DNA of 64,000 nucleotides from Megascapheus bottae (Eukaryota > Chordata > Mammalia > Rodentia > Geomyidae): positions 1-64,000 of the forward strand of contig JANJXV010001707.1 in the NCBI GenBank assembly GCA_024803745.1. Reading direction: 5' to 3'. The translations under genes were made by a program, and so were the position numbers. This document shows positions 22,864 to 35,724 of this stretch, one piece after another (positions within the stretch are counted from its first letter, which is position 1; every line of letters starts with the position of its first letter). The notes below the pieces were generated by a model. That model was not told where the DNA came from, ran no database searches, and saw nothing but the letters and a program-made list of their open reading frames with translations.

Positions 22864-24292
22864 AATGCATATCGGATTTTGCGGTGGAAGTCCCTACGGC
22901 ATCGCTCGTTCTGCTAAGAAACGTCTTGTCTAAACGGGGTATTTCATTTTTCCTCGTTCAACTCCAGTGTACCTTGCTTTTTGTTGTAGTGTCTGAGCAA
23001 GTACAACGGACACTCTACTTCCACCGCAATTGCTCGATCGGCTTAGAGTTGCTCACTTAACGGGGTCGTTTATTGTTCAACAAGCAACTTCGATGTATAC
23101 CCTTTTCCTTCGTTGAGGTTTTTCATCGAGTGAAATGGATAATGGATTTTTGCCGTTGAGCTTCCTCCGGCATTGCTCTTTCTACTAAGAACCTTCTTCT
23201 CTCACCGGGGTGTTTTATCCTTGCGCCTACAACTTCAATGTACCTGCTTTTATTTCAGCGTGGTGCTTCATCCAATGCAACGGAGACGCATCCACCACTG
23301 ACATTGCTTCGATATATCTGGTTTTACTGCTTGGAGGATTCATCCAGTGAAATGGATACTGGATTTTGCCGTTGAGCTTCCTACGGCATTACGCTTTCTG
23401 CTAAGAACTTTTGTCTCAGCGGGCTATTTGATTCTTCTTCTTTCAACTTCAGTGTATCTGCGTTTATTTCAGCGTGGTGCTTAATCCAGTAAAACGGAAA
23501 CAGGTCCACCGACCTTGCTCTAACTGCTGTTTTGTTCGGTGTAAACCTGGTCATTTCTACTACCATAAGCAACTTCAATGAATCTGGTTTTACTTCTTGG
23601 AGGGTTTCATCCAGTGCGATGGATACTGGATTCTGCCATCGAACTTCTTACGGCAACCTTCTTCTCTCAGCGGGGTATTTTATTCTTACGCCTGCATCTT
23701 CAATGTATCTGCTTTTATTTCAGCGTGGTGCTTCATCCAGTACAACGGAAACAGTTCTTCCACCGACATTGCTCTGACAGCTGTTTTGTTCCGTGTAAAC
23801 TTGGCAATTTCTTCTACCAGAAGCAACTTCAATGTATCTGGTTTTACTTCTTGGATGGTTTCATTAAGTGTAATGAATATCGGCTTGCCGTGGAAGTCCC
23901 TACGGCATTGCTCGTCCTGCTAAGAAACGTCTGGTCTAACGGAAACCCAACTTCCACCGGAATTGCCCGATCTGCCCAGAGTTGTTCAGTCAACGGGGTC
24001 GTTTATTCTTCACCAAGCAACTTCGATGTATCCGCTTTCCCTTTTGGGAGGTTTTTCATCCAGTGTAATGGATACTGGATTTTGCCATTCAGCTTCCTAT
24101 GGCATTGCTCTTTCTGCTAAGAATATTCTTCTCTCTGCGGGGTATTTTATTCTTACGCCTGCATCATCAATGTATCTGCTTTTATTTCAGCGCGATGCGT
24201 CATCCAGTACAACGGAAACAGGACTTCCGCCGACATTGCTAAGAAACCTCAATGTATCTGGTTTTTACTTCTTGGATGGTTTCATTAAGTGT
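22864..24292 (+). repeat. Satellite unit 17 (hexamer 2, position 6)
   Basis: u63 t; u147/149 a/a; u561/627 c/t; u721/729 c/a; u754/755 cg; u775 a (23638). 180-codon frame at 23578-24120. Confidence 0.97.
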
Positions 24293-25721
24293 AATGCATA
24301 TCGGATTTTGCGGTGGAAGTCCCTACGGCATCGCTCGTTCTGCTAAGAAACGTCTTGTCTAAACGGGGTATTTCATTTTTCCTCGTTCAACTCCAGTGTA
24401 CCTTGCTTTTTGTTGTAGTGTCTGAGCAAGTACAACGGACACTCTACTTCCACCGCAATTGCTCGATCGGCTTAGAGTTGCTCACTTAACGGGGTCGTTT
24501 ATTGTTCAACAAGCAACTTCGATGTATACCCTTTTCCTTCGTTGAGGTTTTTCATCGAGTGAAATGGATAATGGATTTTTGCCGTTGAGCTTCCTCCGGC
24601 ATTGCTCTTTCTACTAAGAACCTTCTTCTCTCACCGGGGTGTTTTATCCTTGCGCCTACAACTTCAATGTACCTGCTTTTATTTCAGCGTGGTGCTTCAT
24701 CCAATGCAACGGAGACGCATCCACCACTGACATTGCTTCGATATATCTGGTTTTACTGCTTGGAGGATTCATCCAGTGAAATGGATACTGGATTTTGCCG
24801 TTGAGCTTCCTACGGCATTACGCTTTCTGCTAAGAACTTTTGTCTCAGCGGGCTATTTGATTCTTCTTCTTTCAACTTCAGTGTATCTGCGTTTATTTCA
24901 GCGTGGTGCTTAATCCAGTAAAACGGAAACAGGTCCACCGACCTTGCTCTAACTGCTGTTTTGTTCGGTGTAAACCTGGTCATTTCTACTACCATAAGCA
25001 ACTTCAATGAATCTGGTTTTACTTCTTGGAGGGTTTCATCCAGTGCGATGGATACTGGATTCTGCCATCGAACTTCTTACGGCAACCTTCTTCTCTCAGC
25101 CGGGTATTTTATTCTTACGCCTGCATCTTCAATGTATCTGCTTTTATTTCAGCGTGGTGCTTCATCCAGTACAACGGAAACAGTTCTTCCACCGACATTG
25201 CTCTGACAGCTGTTTTGTTCCGTGTAAACTTGGCAATTTCTCCTACCAGAAGCAACTTCAATGTATCTGGTTTTACTTCTTGGATGGTTTCATTAAGTGT
25301 AATGAATATCGGCTTGCCGTGGAAGTCCCTACGGCATTGCTCGTCCTGCTAAGAAACGTCTGGTCTAACGGAAACCCAACTTCCACCGGAATTGCCCGAT
25401 CTGCCCAGAGTTGTTCAGTCAACGGGGTCGTTTATTCTTCACCAAGCAACTTCGATGTATCCGCTTTCCCTTTTGGGAGGTTTTTCATCCAGTGTAATGG
25501 ATACTGGATTTTGCCATTCAGCTTCCTATGGCATTGCTCTTTCTGCTAAGAATATTCTTCTCTCTGCGGGGTATTTTATTCTTACGCCTGCATCATCAAT
25601 GTATCTGCTTTTATTTCAGCGCGATGCGTCATCCAGTACAACGGAAACAGGACTTCCGCCGACATTGCTAAGAAACCTCAATGTATCTGGTTTTTACTTC
25701 TTGGATGGTTTCATTAAGTGT
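24293..25721 (+). repeat. Satellite unit 18
   Basis: Same haplotype as unit 17 (u63 t; a/a; c/t; c/a; cg; u775 a at 25067) plus two private changes, u809 g to c (25101) and u951 t to c (25243). Looks like an extra copy of unit 17 that breaks the trimer rhythm. Confidence 0.97.
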
Positions 25722-27150
25722 AATGCATATCGGATTTTGCGGTGGAAGTCCCTACGGCATCGCTCGTTCTGCTAAGAAACGTCTTGTCTAAACGGGGTAT
25801 TTCATTTTTCCTCGTTCAACTCCAGTGTACCTTGCTTTTTGTTGTAGTGTCTGAGCAAGTACAACGGGCACTCTACTTCCACCGCAATTGCTCGATCGGC
25901 TTAGAGTTGCTCACTTAACGGGGTCGTTTATTGTTCAACAAGCAACTTCGATGTATACCCTTTTCCTTCGTTGAGGTTTTTCATCGAGTGAAATGGATAA
26001 TGGATTTTTGCCGTTGAGCTTCCTCCGGCATTGCTCTTTCTACTAAGAACCTTCTTCTCTCACCGGGGTGTTTTATCCTTGCGCCTACAACTTCAATGTA
26101 CCTGCTTTTATTTCAGCGTGGTGCTTCATCCAATGCAACGGAGACGCATCCACCACTGACATTGCTTCGATATATCTGGTTTTACTGCTTGGAGGATTCA
26201 TCCAGTGAAATGGATACTGGATTTTGCCGTTGAGCTTCCTACGGCATTACGCTTTCTGCTAAGAACTTTTGTCTCAGCGGGGTATTTGATTCTTCTTCTT
26301 TCAACTTCAGTGTATCTGCGTTTATTTCAGCGTGGTGCTTAATCCAGCAAAACGGAAACAGGTCCACCGACCTTGCTCTAACTGCTGTTTTGTTCGGTGT
26401 AAACCTGGTCATTTCTACTACCATAAGCAACTTCAATGAATTTGGTTTTGCTTCTTGGAGGGTTTCATCCAGTGTAATGGATACTGGATTCTGCCGTCGA
26501 ACTTCTTACGGCAACCTTCTTCTCTCAGCGGGGTATTTTATTCTTACGCCTGCATCTTCAATGTATCTGCTTTTATTTCAGCGTGGTGCTTCATCCAGTA
26601 CAACGGAAACAGTTCTTCCACCGACATTGCTCTGACAGCTGTTTTGTTCCGTGTAAACTTGGCAATTTCTTCTACCAGAAGCAACTTCAATGTATCTGGT
26701 TTTACTTCTTGGATGGTTTCATTAAGTGTAATGAATATCGGCTTGCCGTGGAAGTCCCTACGGCATTGCTCGTCCTGCTAAGAAACGTCTGGTCTAACGG
26801 AAACCCAACTTCCACCGGAATTGCCCGATCTGCCCAGAGTTGTTCAGTCAACGGGGTCGTTTATTCTTCACCAAGCAACTTCGATGTATCCGCTTTCCCT
26901 TTTGGGAGGTTTTTCATCCAGTGTAATGGATACTGGATTTTGCCATTCAGCTTCCTATGGCATTGCTCTTTCTGCTAAGAATATTCTTCTCTCTGCGGGG
27001 TATTTTATTCTTACGCCTGCATCATCAATGTATCTGCTTTTATTTCAGCGCGATGCGTCATCCAGTACAACGGAAACAGGACTTCCGCCGACATTGCTAA
27101 GAAACCTCAATGTATCTGGTTTTTACTTCTTGGATGGTTTCATTAAGTGT
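25722..27150 (+). repeat. Satellite unit 19
   Basis: u63 t; u147/149 g/a; u561/627 g/c; u721/729 t/g. No private change seen. Confidence 0.97.
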
Positions 27151-28579
27151 AATGCATATCGGATTTTGCGGTGGAAGTCCCTACGGCATCGCTCGTTCTG
27201 CTAAGAAACGTCTTGCCTAAACGGGGTATTTCATTTTTCCTCGTTCAACTCCAGTGTACCTTGCTTTTTGTTGTAGTGTCTGAGCAAGTACAACGGACAC
27301 TCTACTTCCACCGCAATTGCTCGATCGGCTTAGAGTTGCTCACTTAACGGGGTCGTTTATTGTTCAACAAGCAACTTCGATGTATACCCTTTTCCTTCGT
27401 TGAGGTTTTTCATCGAGTGAAATGGATAATGGATTTTTGCCGTTGAGCTTCCTCCGGCATTGCTCTTTCTACTAAGAACCTTCTTCTCTCACCGGGGTGT
27501 TTTATCCTTGCGCCTACAACTTCAATGTACCTGCTTTTATTTCAGCGTGGTGCTTCATCCAATGCAACGGAGACGCATCCACCACTGACATTGCTTCGAT
27601 ATATCTGGTTTTACTGCTTGGAGGATTCATCCAGTGAAATGGATACTGGATTTTGCCGTTGAGCTTCCTACGGCATTACGCTTTCTGCTAAGAACTTTTG
27701 TCTCAGCGGGCTATTTGATTCTTCTTCTTTCAACTTCAGTGTATCTGCGTTTATTTCAGCGTGGTGCTTAATCCAGTAAAACGGAAACAGGTCCACCGAC
27801 CTTGCTCTAACTGCTGTTTTGTTCGGTGTAAACCTGGTCATTTCTACTACCATAAGCAACTTCAATGAATCTGGTTTTACTTCTTGGAGGGTTTCATCCA
27901 GTGCGATGGATGCTGGATTCTGCCGTCGAACTTCTTACGGCAACCTTCTTCTCTCAGCGGGGTATTTTATTCTTACGCCTGCATCTTCAATGTATCTGCT
28001 TTTATTTCAGCGTGGTGCTTCATCCAGTACAACGGAAACAGTTCTTCCACCGACATTGCTCTGACAGCTGTTTTGTTCCGTGTAAACTTGGCAATTTCTT
28101 CTACCAGAAGCAACTTCAATGTATCTGGTTTTACTTCTTGGATGGTTTCATTAAGTGTAATGAATATCGGCTTGCCGTGGAAGTCCCTACGGCATTGCTC
28201 GTCCTGCTAAGAAACGTCTGGTCTAACGGAAACCCAACTTCCACCGGAATTGCCCGATCTGCCCAGAGTTGTTCAGTCAACGGGGTCGTTTATTCTTCAC
28301 CAAGCAACTTCGATGTATCCGCTTTCCCTTTTGGGAGGTTTTTCATCCAGTGTAATGGATACTGGATTTTGCCATTCAGCTTCCTATGGCATTGCTCTTT
28401 CTGCTAAGAATATTCTTTTCTCTGCGGGGTATTTTATTCTTACGCCTGCATCATCAATGTATCTGCTTTTATTTCAGCGCGATGCGTCATCCAGTACAAC
28501 GGAAACAGGACTTCCGCCGACATTGCTAAGAAACCTCAATGTATCTGGTTTTTACTTCTTGGATGGTTTCATTAAGTGT
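27151..28579 (+). repeat. Satellite unit 20
   Basis: u63 t; u66 c; u147/149 a/a; u561/627 c/t; u721/729 c/a; u754/755 cg; u762 g; private u1268 c to t (28418). Shares u762 g only with unit 42. 180-codon frame at 27865-28407. Confidence 0.97.
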
Positions 28580-30008
28580 AATGCATATCGGATTTTGCGG
28601 TGGAAGTCCCTACGGCATCGCTCGTTCTGCTAAGAAACGTCTTGTCTAAACGGGGTATTTCATTTTTCCTCGTTCAACTCCAGTGTACCTTGCTTTTTGT
28701 TGTAGTGTCTGAGCAAGTACAACGGACACTCTACTTCCACCGCAATTGCTCGATCGGCTTAGAGTTGCTCACTTAACGGGGTCGTTTATTGTTCAACAAG
28801 CAACTTCGATGTATACCCTTTTCCTTCGTTGAGGTTTTTCATCGAGTGAAATGGATAATGGATTTTTGCCGTTGAGCTTCCTCCGGCATTGCTCTTTCTA
28901 CTAAGAACCTTCTTCTCTCACCGGGGTGTTTTATCCTTGCGCCTACAACTTCAATGTACCTGCTTTTATTTCAGCGTGGTGCTTCATCCAATGCAACGGA
29001 GACGCATCCACCACTGACATTGCTTCGATATATCTGGTTTTACTGCTTGGAGGATTCATCCAGTGAAATGGATACTGGATTTTGCCGTTGAGCTTCCTAC
29101 GGCATTACGCTTTCTGCTAAGAACTTTTGTCTCAGCGGGGTATTTGATTCTTCTTCTTTCAACTTCAGTGTATCTGCGTTTATTTCAGCGTGGTGCTTAA
29201 TCCAGCAAAACGGAAACAGGTCCACCGACCTTGCTCTAACTGCTGTTTTGTTCGGTGTAAACCTGGTCATTTCTACTACCATAAGCAACTTCAATGAATC
29301 TGGTTTTACTTCTTGGAGGGTTTCATCCAGTGTAATGGATACTGGATTCTGCCGTCGAACTTCTTACGGCAACCTTCTTCTCTCAGCGGGGTATTTTATT
29401 CTTACGCCTGCATCTTCAATGTATCTGCTTTTATTTCAGCGTGGTGCTTCATCCAGTACAACGGAAACAGTTCTTCCACCGACATTGCTCTGACAGCTGT
29501 TTTGTTCCGTGTAAACTTGGCAATTTCTTCTACCAGAAGCAACTTCAATGTATCTGGTTTTACTTCTTGGATGGTTTCATTAAGTGTAATGAATATCGGC
29601 TTGCCGTGGAAGTCCCTACGGCATTGCTCGTCCTGCTAAGAAACGTCTGGTCTAACGGAAACCCAACTTCCACCGGAATTGCCCGATCTGCCCAGAGTTG
29701 TTCAGTCAACGGGGTCGTTTATTCTTCACCAAGCAACTTCGATGTATCCGCTTTCCCTTTTGGGAGGTTTTTCATCCAGTGTAATGGATACTGGATTTTG
29801 CCATTCAGCTTCCTATGGCATTGCTCTTTCTGCTAAGAATATTCTTCTCTCTGCGGGGTATTTTATTCTTACGCCTGCATCATCAATGTATCTGCTTTTA
29901 TTTCAGCGCGATGCGTCATCCAGTACAACGGAAACAGGACTTCCGCCGACATTGCTAAGAAACCTCAATGTATCTGGTTTTTACTTCTTGGATGGTTTCA
30001 TTAAGTGT
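28580..30008 (+). repeat. Satellite unit 21
   Basis: u63 t; u147/149 a/a; u561/627 g/c; u721/729 c/a; u754/755 ta. The only unit combining a/a at u147/149 with g/c at u561/627, so possibly a left/right recombinant. Confidence 0.97.
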
Positions 30009-31437
30009 AATGCATATCGGATTTTGCGGTGGAAGTCCCTACGGCATCGCTCGTTCTGCTAAGAAACGTCCTGTCTAAACGGGGTATTTCATTTTTCCTC
30101 GTTCAACTCCAGTGTACCTTGCTTTTTGTTGTAGTGTCTGAGCAAGTACAACGGGCACTCTACTTCCACCGCAATTGCTCGATCGGCTTAGAGTTGCTCA
30201 CTTAACGGGGTCGTTTATTGTTCAACAAGCAACTTCGATGTATACCCTTTTCCTTCGTTGAGGTTTTTCATCGAGTGAAATGGATAATGGATTTTTGCCG
30301 TTGAGCTTCCTCCGGCATTGCTCTTTCTACTAAGAACCTTCTTCTCTCACCGGGGTGTTTTATCCTTGCGCCTACAACTTCAATGTACCTGCTTTTATTT
30401 CAGCGTGGTGCTTCATCCAATGCAACGGAGACGCATCCACCACTGACATTGCTTCGATATATCTGGTTTTACTGCTTGGAGGATTCATCCAGTGAAATGG
30501 ATACTGGATTTTGCCGTTGAGCTTCCTACGGCATTACGCTTTCTGCTAAGAACTTTTGTCTCAGCGGGGTATTTGATTCTTCTTCTTTCAACTTCAGTGT
30601 ATCTGCGTTTATTTCAGCGTGGTGCTTAATCCAGCAAAACGGAAACAGGTCCACCGACCTTGCTCTAACTGCTGTTTTGTTCGGTGTAAACCTGGTCATT
30701 TCTACTACCATAAGCAACTTCAATGAATTTGGTTTTGCTTCTTGGAGGGTTTCATCCAGTGTAATGGATACTGGATTCTGCCGTCGAACTTCTTACGGCA
30801 ACCTTCTTCTCTCAGCGGGGTATTTTATTCTTACGCCTGCATCTTCAATGTATCTGCTTTTATTTCAGCGTGGTGCTTCATCCAGTACAACGGAAACAGT
30901 TCTTCCACCGACATTGCTCTGACAGCTGTTTTGTTCCGTGTAAACTTGGCAATTTCTTCTACCAGAAGCAACTTCAATGTATCTGGTTTTACTTCTTGGA
31001 TGGTTTCATTAAGTGTAATGAATATCGGCTTGCCGTGGAAGTCCCTACGGCATTGCTCGTCCTGCTAAGAAACGTCTGGTCTAACGGAAACCCAACTTCC
31101 ACCGGAATTGCCCGATCTGCCCAGAGTTGTTCAGTCAACGGGGTCGTTTATTCTTCACCAAGCAACTTCGATGTATCCGCTTTCCCTTTTGGGAGGTTTT
31201 TCATCCAGTGTAATGGATACTGGATTTTGCCATTCAGCTTCCTATGGCATTGCTCTTTCTGCTAAGAATATTCTTCTCTCTGCGGGGTATTTTATTCTTA
31301 CGCCTGCATCATCAATGTATCTGCTTTTATTTCAGCGCGATGCGTCATCCAGTACAACGGAAACAGGACTTCCGCCGACATTGCTAAGAAACCTCAATGT
31401 ATCTGGTTTTTACTTCTTGGATGGTTTCATTAAGTGT
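30009..31437 (+). repeat. Satellite unit 22
   Basis: u63 c; u147/149 g/a; u561/627 g/c; u721/729 t/g. Same type as units 15, 30, 32 and 44. Confidence 0.97.
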
Positions 31438-32866
31438 AATGCATATCGGATTTTGCGGTGGAAGTCCCTACGGCATCGCTCGTTCTGCTAAGAAACGTCT
31501 TGTCTAAACGGGGTATTTCATTTTTCCTCGTTCAACTCCAGTGTACATTGCTTTTTGTTGTAGTGTCTGAGCAAGTACAACGGACGCTCTACTTCCACCG
31601 CAATTGCTCGATCGGCTTAGAGTTGCTCACTTAACGGGGTCGTTTATTGTTCAACAAGCAACTTCGATGTATACCCTTTTCCTTCGTTGAGGTTTTTCAT
31701 CGAGTGAAATGGATAATGGATTTTTGCCGTTGAGCTTCCTCCGGCATTGCTCTTTCTACTAAGAACCTTCTTCTCTCACCGGGGTGTTTTATCCTTGCGC
31801 CTACAACTTCAATGTACCTGCTTTTATTTCAGCGTGGTGCTTCATCCAATGCAACGGAGACGCATCCACCACTGACATTGCTTCGATATATCTGGTTTTA
31901 CTGCTTGGAGGATTCATCCAGTGAAATGGATACTGGATTTTGCCGTTGAGCTTCCTACGGCATTACGCTTTCTGCTAAGAACTTTTGTCTCAGCGGGGTA
32001 TTTGATTCTTCTTCTTTCAACTTCAGTGTATCTGCGTTTATTTCAGCGTGGTGCTTAATCCAGCAAAACGGAAACAGGTCCACCGACCTTGCTCTAACTG
32101 CTGTTTTGTTCGGTGTAAACCTGGTCATTTCTACTACCATAAGCAACTTCAATGAATTTGGTTTTGCTTCTTGGAGGTTTTCATCCAGTGTAATGGATAC
32201 TGGATTCTGCCGTCGAACTTCTTACGGCAACCTTCTTCTCTCAGCGGGGTATTTTATTCTTACGCCTGCATCTTCAATGTATCTGCTTTTATTTCAGCGT
32301 GGTGCTTCATCCAGTACAACGGAAAGAGTTCTTCCACCGACATTGCTCTGACAGCTGTTTTGTTCCGTGTAAACTTGGCAATTTCTTCTACCAGAAGCAA
32401 CTTCAATGTATCTGGTTTTACTTCTTGGATGGTTTCATTAAGTGTAATGAATATCGGCTTGCCGTGGAAGTCCCTACGGCATTGCTCGTCCTGCTAAGAA
32501 ACGTCTGGTCTAACGGAAACCCAACTTCCACCGGAATTGCCCGATCTGCCCAGAGTTGTTCAGTCAACGGGGTCGTTTATTCTTCACCAAGCAACTTCGA
32601 TGTATCCGCTTTCCCTTTTGGGAGGTTTTTCATCCAGTGTAATGGATACTGGATTTTGCCATTCAGCTTCCTATGGCATTGCTCTTTCTGCTAAGAATAT
32701 TCTTCTCTCTGCGGGGTATTTTATTCTTACGCCTGCATCATCAATGTATCTGCTTTTATTTCAGCGCGATGCGTCATCCAGTACAACGGAAACAGGACTT
32801 CCGCCGACATTGCTAAGAAACCTCAATGTATCTGGTTTTTACTTCTTGGATGGTTTCATTAAGTGT
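31438..32866 (+). repeat. Satellite unit 23
   Basis: u63 t; u110 a (31547); u147/149 a/g; u561/627 g/c; u721/729 t/g; u741 t (32178); u899 g (32336). Shares all of these with unit 45 and the first set with unit 33. Confidence 0.97.
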
Positions 32867-34295
32867 AATGCATATCGGATTTTGCGGTGGAAGTCCCTAC
32901 GGCATCGCTCGTTCTGCTAAGAAACGTCTTGTCTAAACGGGGTATTTCATTTTTCCTCGTTCAACTCCAGTGTACCTTGCTTTTTGTTGTAGTGTCTGAG
33001 CAAGTACAACGGGCACTCTACTTCCACCGCAATTGCTCGATCGGCTTAGAGTTGCTCACTTAACGGGGTCGTTTATTGTTCAACAAGCAACTTCGATGTA
33101 TACCCTTTTCCTTCGTTGAGGTTTTTCATCGAGTGAAATGGATAATGGATTTTTGCCGTTGAGCTTCCTCCGGCATTGCTCTTTCTACTAAGAACCTTCT
33201 TCTCTCACCGGGGTGTTTTATCCTTGCGCCTACAACTTCAATGTACCTGCTTTTATTTCAGCGTGGTGCTTCATCCAATGCAACGGAGACGCATCCACCA
33301 CTGACATTGCTTCGATATATCTGGTTTTACTGCTTGGAGGATTCATCCAGTGAAATGGATACTGGATTTTGCCGTTGAGCTTCCTACGGCATTACGCTTT
33401 CTGCTAAGAACTTTTGTCTCAGCGGGGTATTTGATTCTTCTTCTTTCAACTTCAGTGTATCTGCGTTTATTTCAGCGTGGTGCTTAATCCAGCAAAACGG
33501 AAACAGGTCCACCGACCTTGCTCTAACTGCTGTTTTGTTCGGTGTAAACCTGGTCATTTCTACTACCATAAGCAACTTCAATGAATCTGGTTTTACTTCT
33601 TGGAGGGTTTCATCCAGTGTAATGGATACTGGATTCTGCCGTCGAACTTCTTACGGCAACCTTCTTCTCTCAGCGGGGTATTTTATTCTTACGCCTGCAT
33701 CTTCAATGTATCTGCTTTTATTTCAGCGTGGTGCTTCATCCAGTACAACGGAAACAGTTCTTCCACCGACATTGCTCTGACAGCTGTTTTGTTCCGTGTA
33801 AACTTGGCAATTTCTTCTACCAGAAGCAACTTCAATGTATCTGGTTTTACTTCTTGGATGGTTTCATTAAGTGTAATGAATATCGGCTTGCCGTGGAAGT
33901 CCCTACGGCATTGCTCGTCCTGCTAAGAAACGTCTGGTCTAACGGAAACCCAACTTCCACCGGAATTGCCCGATCTGCCCAGAGTTGTTCAGTCAACGGG
34001 GTCGTTTATTCTTCACCAAGCAACTTCGATGTATCCGCTTTCCCTTTTGGGAGGTTTTTCATCCAGTGTAATGGATACTGGATTTTGCCATTCAGCTTCC
34101 TATGGCATTGCTCTTTCTGCTAAGAATATTCTTCTCTCTGCGGGGTATTTTATTCTTACGCCTGCATCATCAATGTATCTGCTTTTATTTCAGCGCGATG
34201 CGTCATCCAGTACAACGGAAACAGGACTTCCGCCGACATTGCTAAGAAACCTCAATGTATCTGGTTTTTACTTCTTGGATGGTTTCATTAAGTGT
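32867..34295 (+). repeat. Satellite unit 24
   Basis: u63 t; u147/149 g/a; u561/627 g/c; u721/729 c/a. The plain right-hand type, also seen in units 26, 34, 36, 37 and 39. Confidence 0.97.
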
Positions 34296-35724
34296 AATGC
34301 ATATCGGATTTTGCGGTGGAAGTCCCTACGGCATCGCTCGTTCTGCTAAGAAACGTCTTGCCTAAACGGGGTATTTCATTTTTCCTCGTTCAACTCCAGT
34401 GTACCTTGCTTTTTGTTGTAGTGTCTGAGCAAGTACAACGGACGCTCTACTTCCACCGCAATTGATCGATCGGCTTAGAGTTGCTCACTTAACGGGGTCG
34501 TTTATTGTTCAACAAGCAACTTCGATGTATACCCTTTTCCTTCGTTGAGGTTTTTCATCGAGTGAAATGGATAATGGATTTTTGCCGTTGAGCTTCCTCC
34601 GGCATTGCTCTTTCTACTAAGAACCTTCTTCTCTCACCGGGGTGTTTTATCCTTGCGCCTACAACTTCAATGTACCTGCTTTTATTTCAGCGTGGTGCTT
34701 CATCCAATGCAACGGAGACGCATCCACCACTGACATTGCTTCGATATATCTGGTTTTACTGCTTGGAGGATTCATCCAGTGAAATGGATACTGGATTTTG
34801 CCGTTGAGCTTCCTACGGCATTACGCTTTCTGCTAAGAACTTTTGTCTCAGCGGGCTATTTGATTCTTCTTCTTTCAACTTCAGTGTATCTGCGTTTATT
34901 TCAGCGTGGTGCTTAATCCAGCAAAACGGAAACAGGTCCACCGACCTTGCTCTAACTGCTGTTTTGTTCGGTGTAAACCTGGTCATTTCTACTACCATAA
35001 GCAACTTCAATGAATCTGGTTTTACTTCTTGGAGGGTTTCATCCAGTGTAATGGATACTGGATTCTGCCGTCGAACTTCTTACGGCAACCTTCTTCTCTC
35101 AGCGGGGTATTTTATTCTTACGCCTGCATCTTCAATGTATCTGCTTTTATTTCAGCGTGGTGCTTCATCCAGTACAACGGAAACAGTTCTTCCACCGACA
35201 TTGCTCTGACAGCTGTTTTGTTCCGTGTAAACTTGGCAATTTCTTCTACCAGAAGCAACTTCAATGTATCTGGTTTTACTTCTTGGATGGTTTCATTAAG
35301 TGTAATGAATATCGGCTTGCCGTGGAAGTCCCTACGGCATTGCTCGTCCTGCTAAGAAACGTCTGGTCTAACGGAAACCCAACTTCCACCGGAATTGCCC
35401 GATCTGCCCAGAGTTGTTCAGTCAACGGGGTCGTTTATTCTTCACCAAGCAACTTCGATGTATCCGCTTTCCCTTTTGGGAGGTTTTTCATCCAGTGTAA
35501 TGGATACTGGATTTTGCCATTCAGCTTCCTATGGCATTGCTCTTTCTGCTAAGAATATTCTTCTCTCTGCGGGGTATTTTATTCTTACGCCTGCATCATC
35601 AATGTATCTGCTTTTATTTCAGCGCGATGCGTCATCCAGTACAACGGAAACAGGACTTCCGCCGACATTGCTAAGAAACCTCAATGTATCTGGTTTTTAC
35701 TTCTTGGATGGTTTCATTAAGTGT
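34296..35724 (+). repeat. Satellite unit 25
   Basis: u63 t; u66 c; u147/149 a/g; u170 a (34465, giving the palindrome gatcgatc); u561/627 c/c; u721/729 c/a. Same as unit 35. Confidence 0.97.

Larger units (their letters stand above)
15719..24292. repeat. Hexameric higher-order repeat, copy 2 (units 12-17)
   Basis: Repeats copy 1 at exactly 8574 bp (6 x 1429). The rare u1330 t recurs at 18477 and the rare u775 a at 23638, each 8574 bp from its counterpart. At the sites I followed the two copies differ only at u561 in the first unit (g in unit 6, c in unit 12) and u63 in the fourth (t in unit 9, c in unit 15), so duplication of the six-unit block is recent relative to divergence among its units. 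Confidence 0.85.

Noticed and set aside
34461..34475. gatcgatc palindrome in units 25, 31 and 35 as a binding site
   Set aside because: It results from a single substitution (u170 c to a) beside a fixed cgatcgg and is useful only as a lineage marker.
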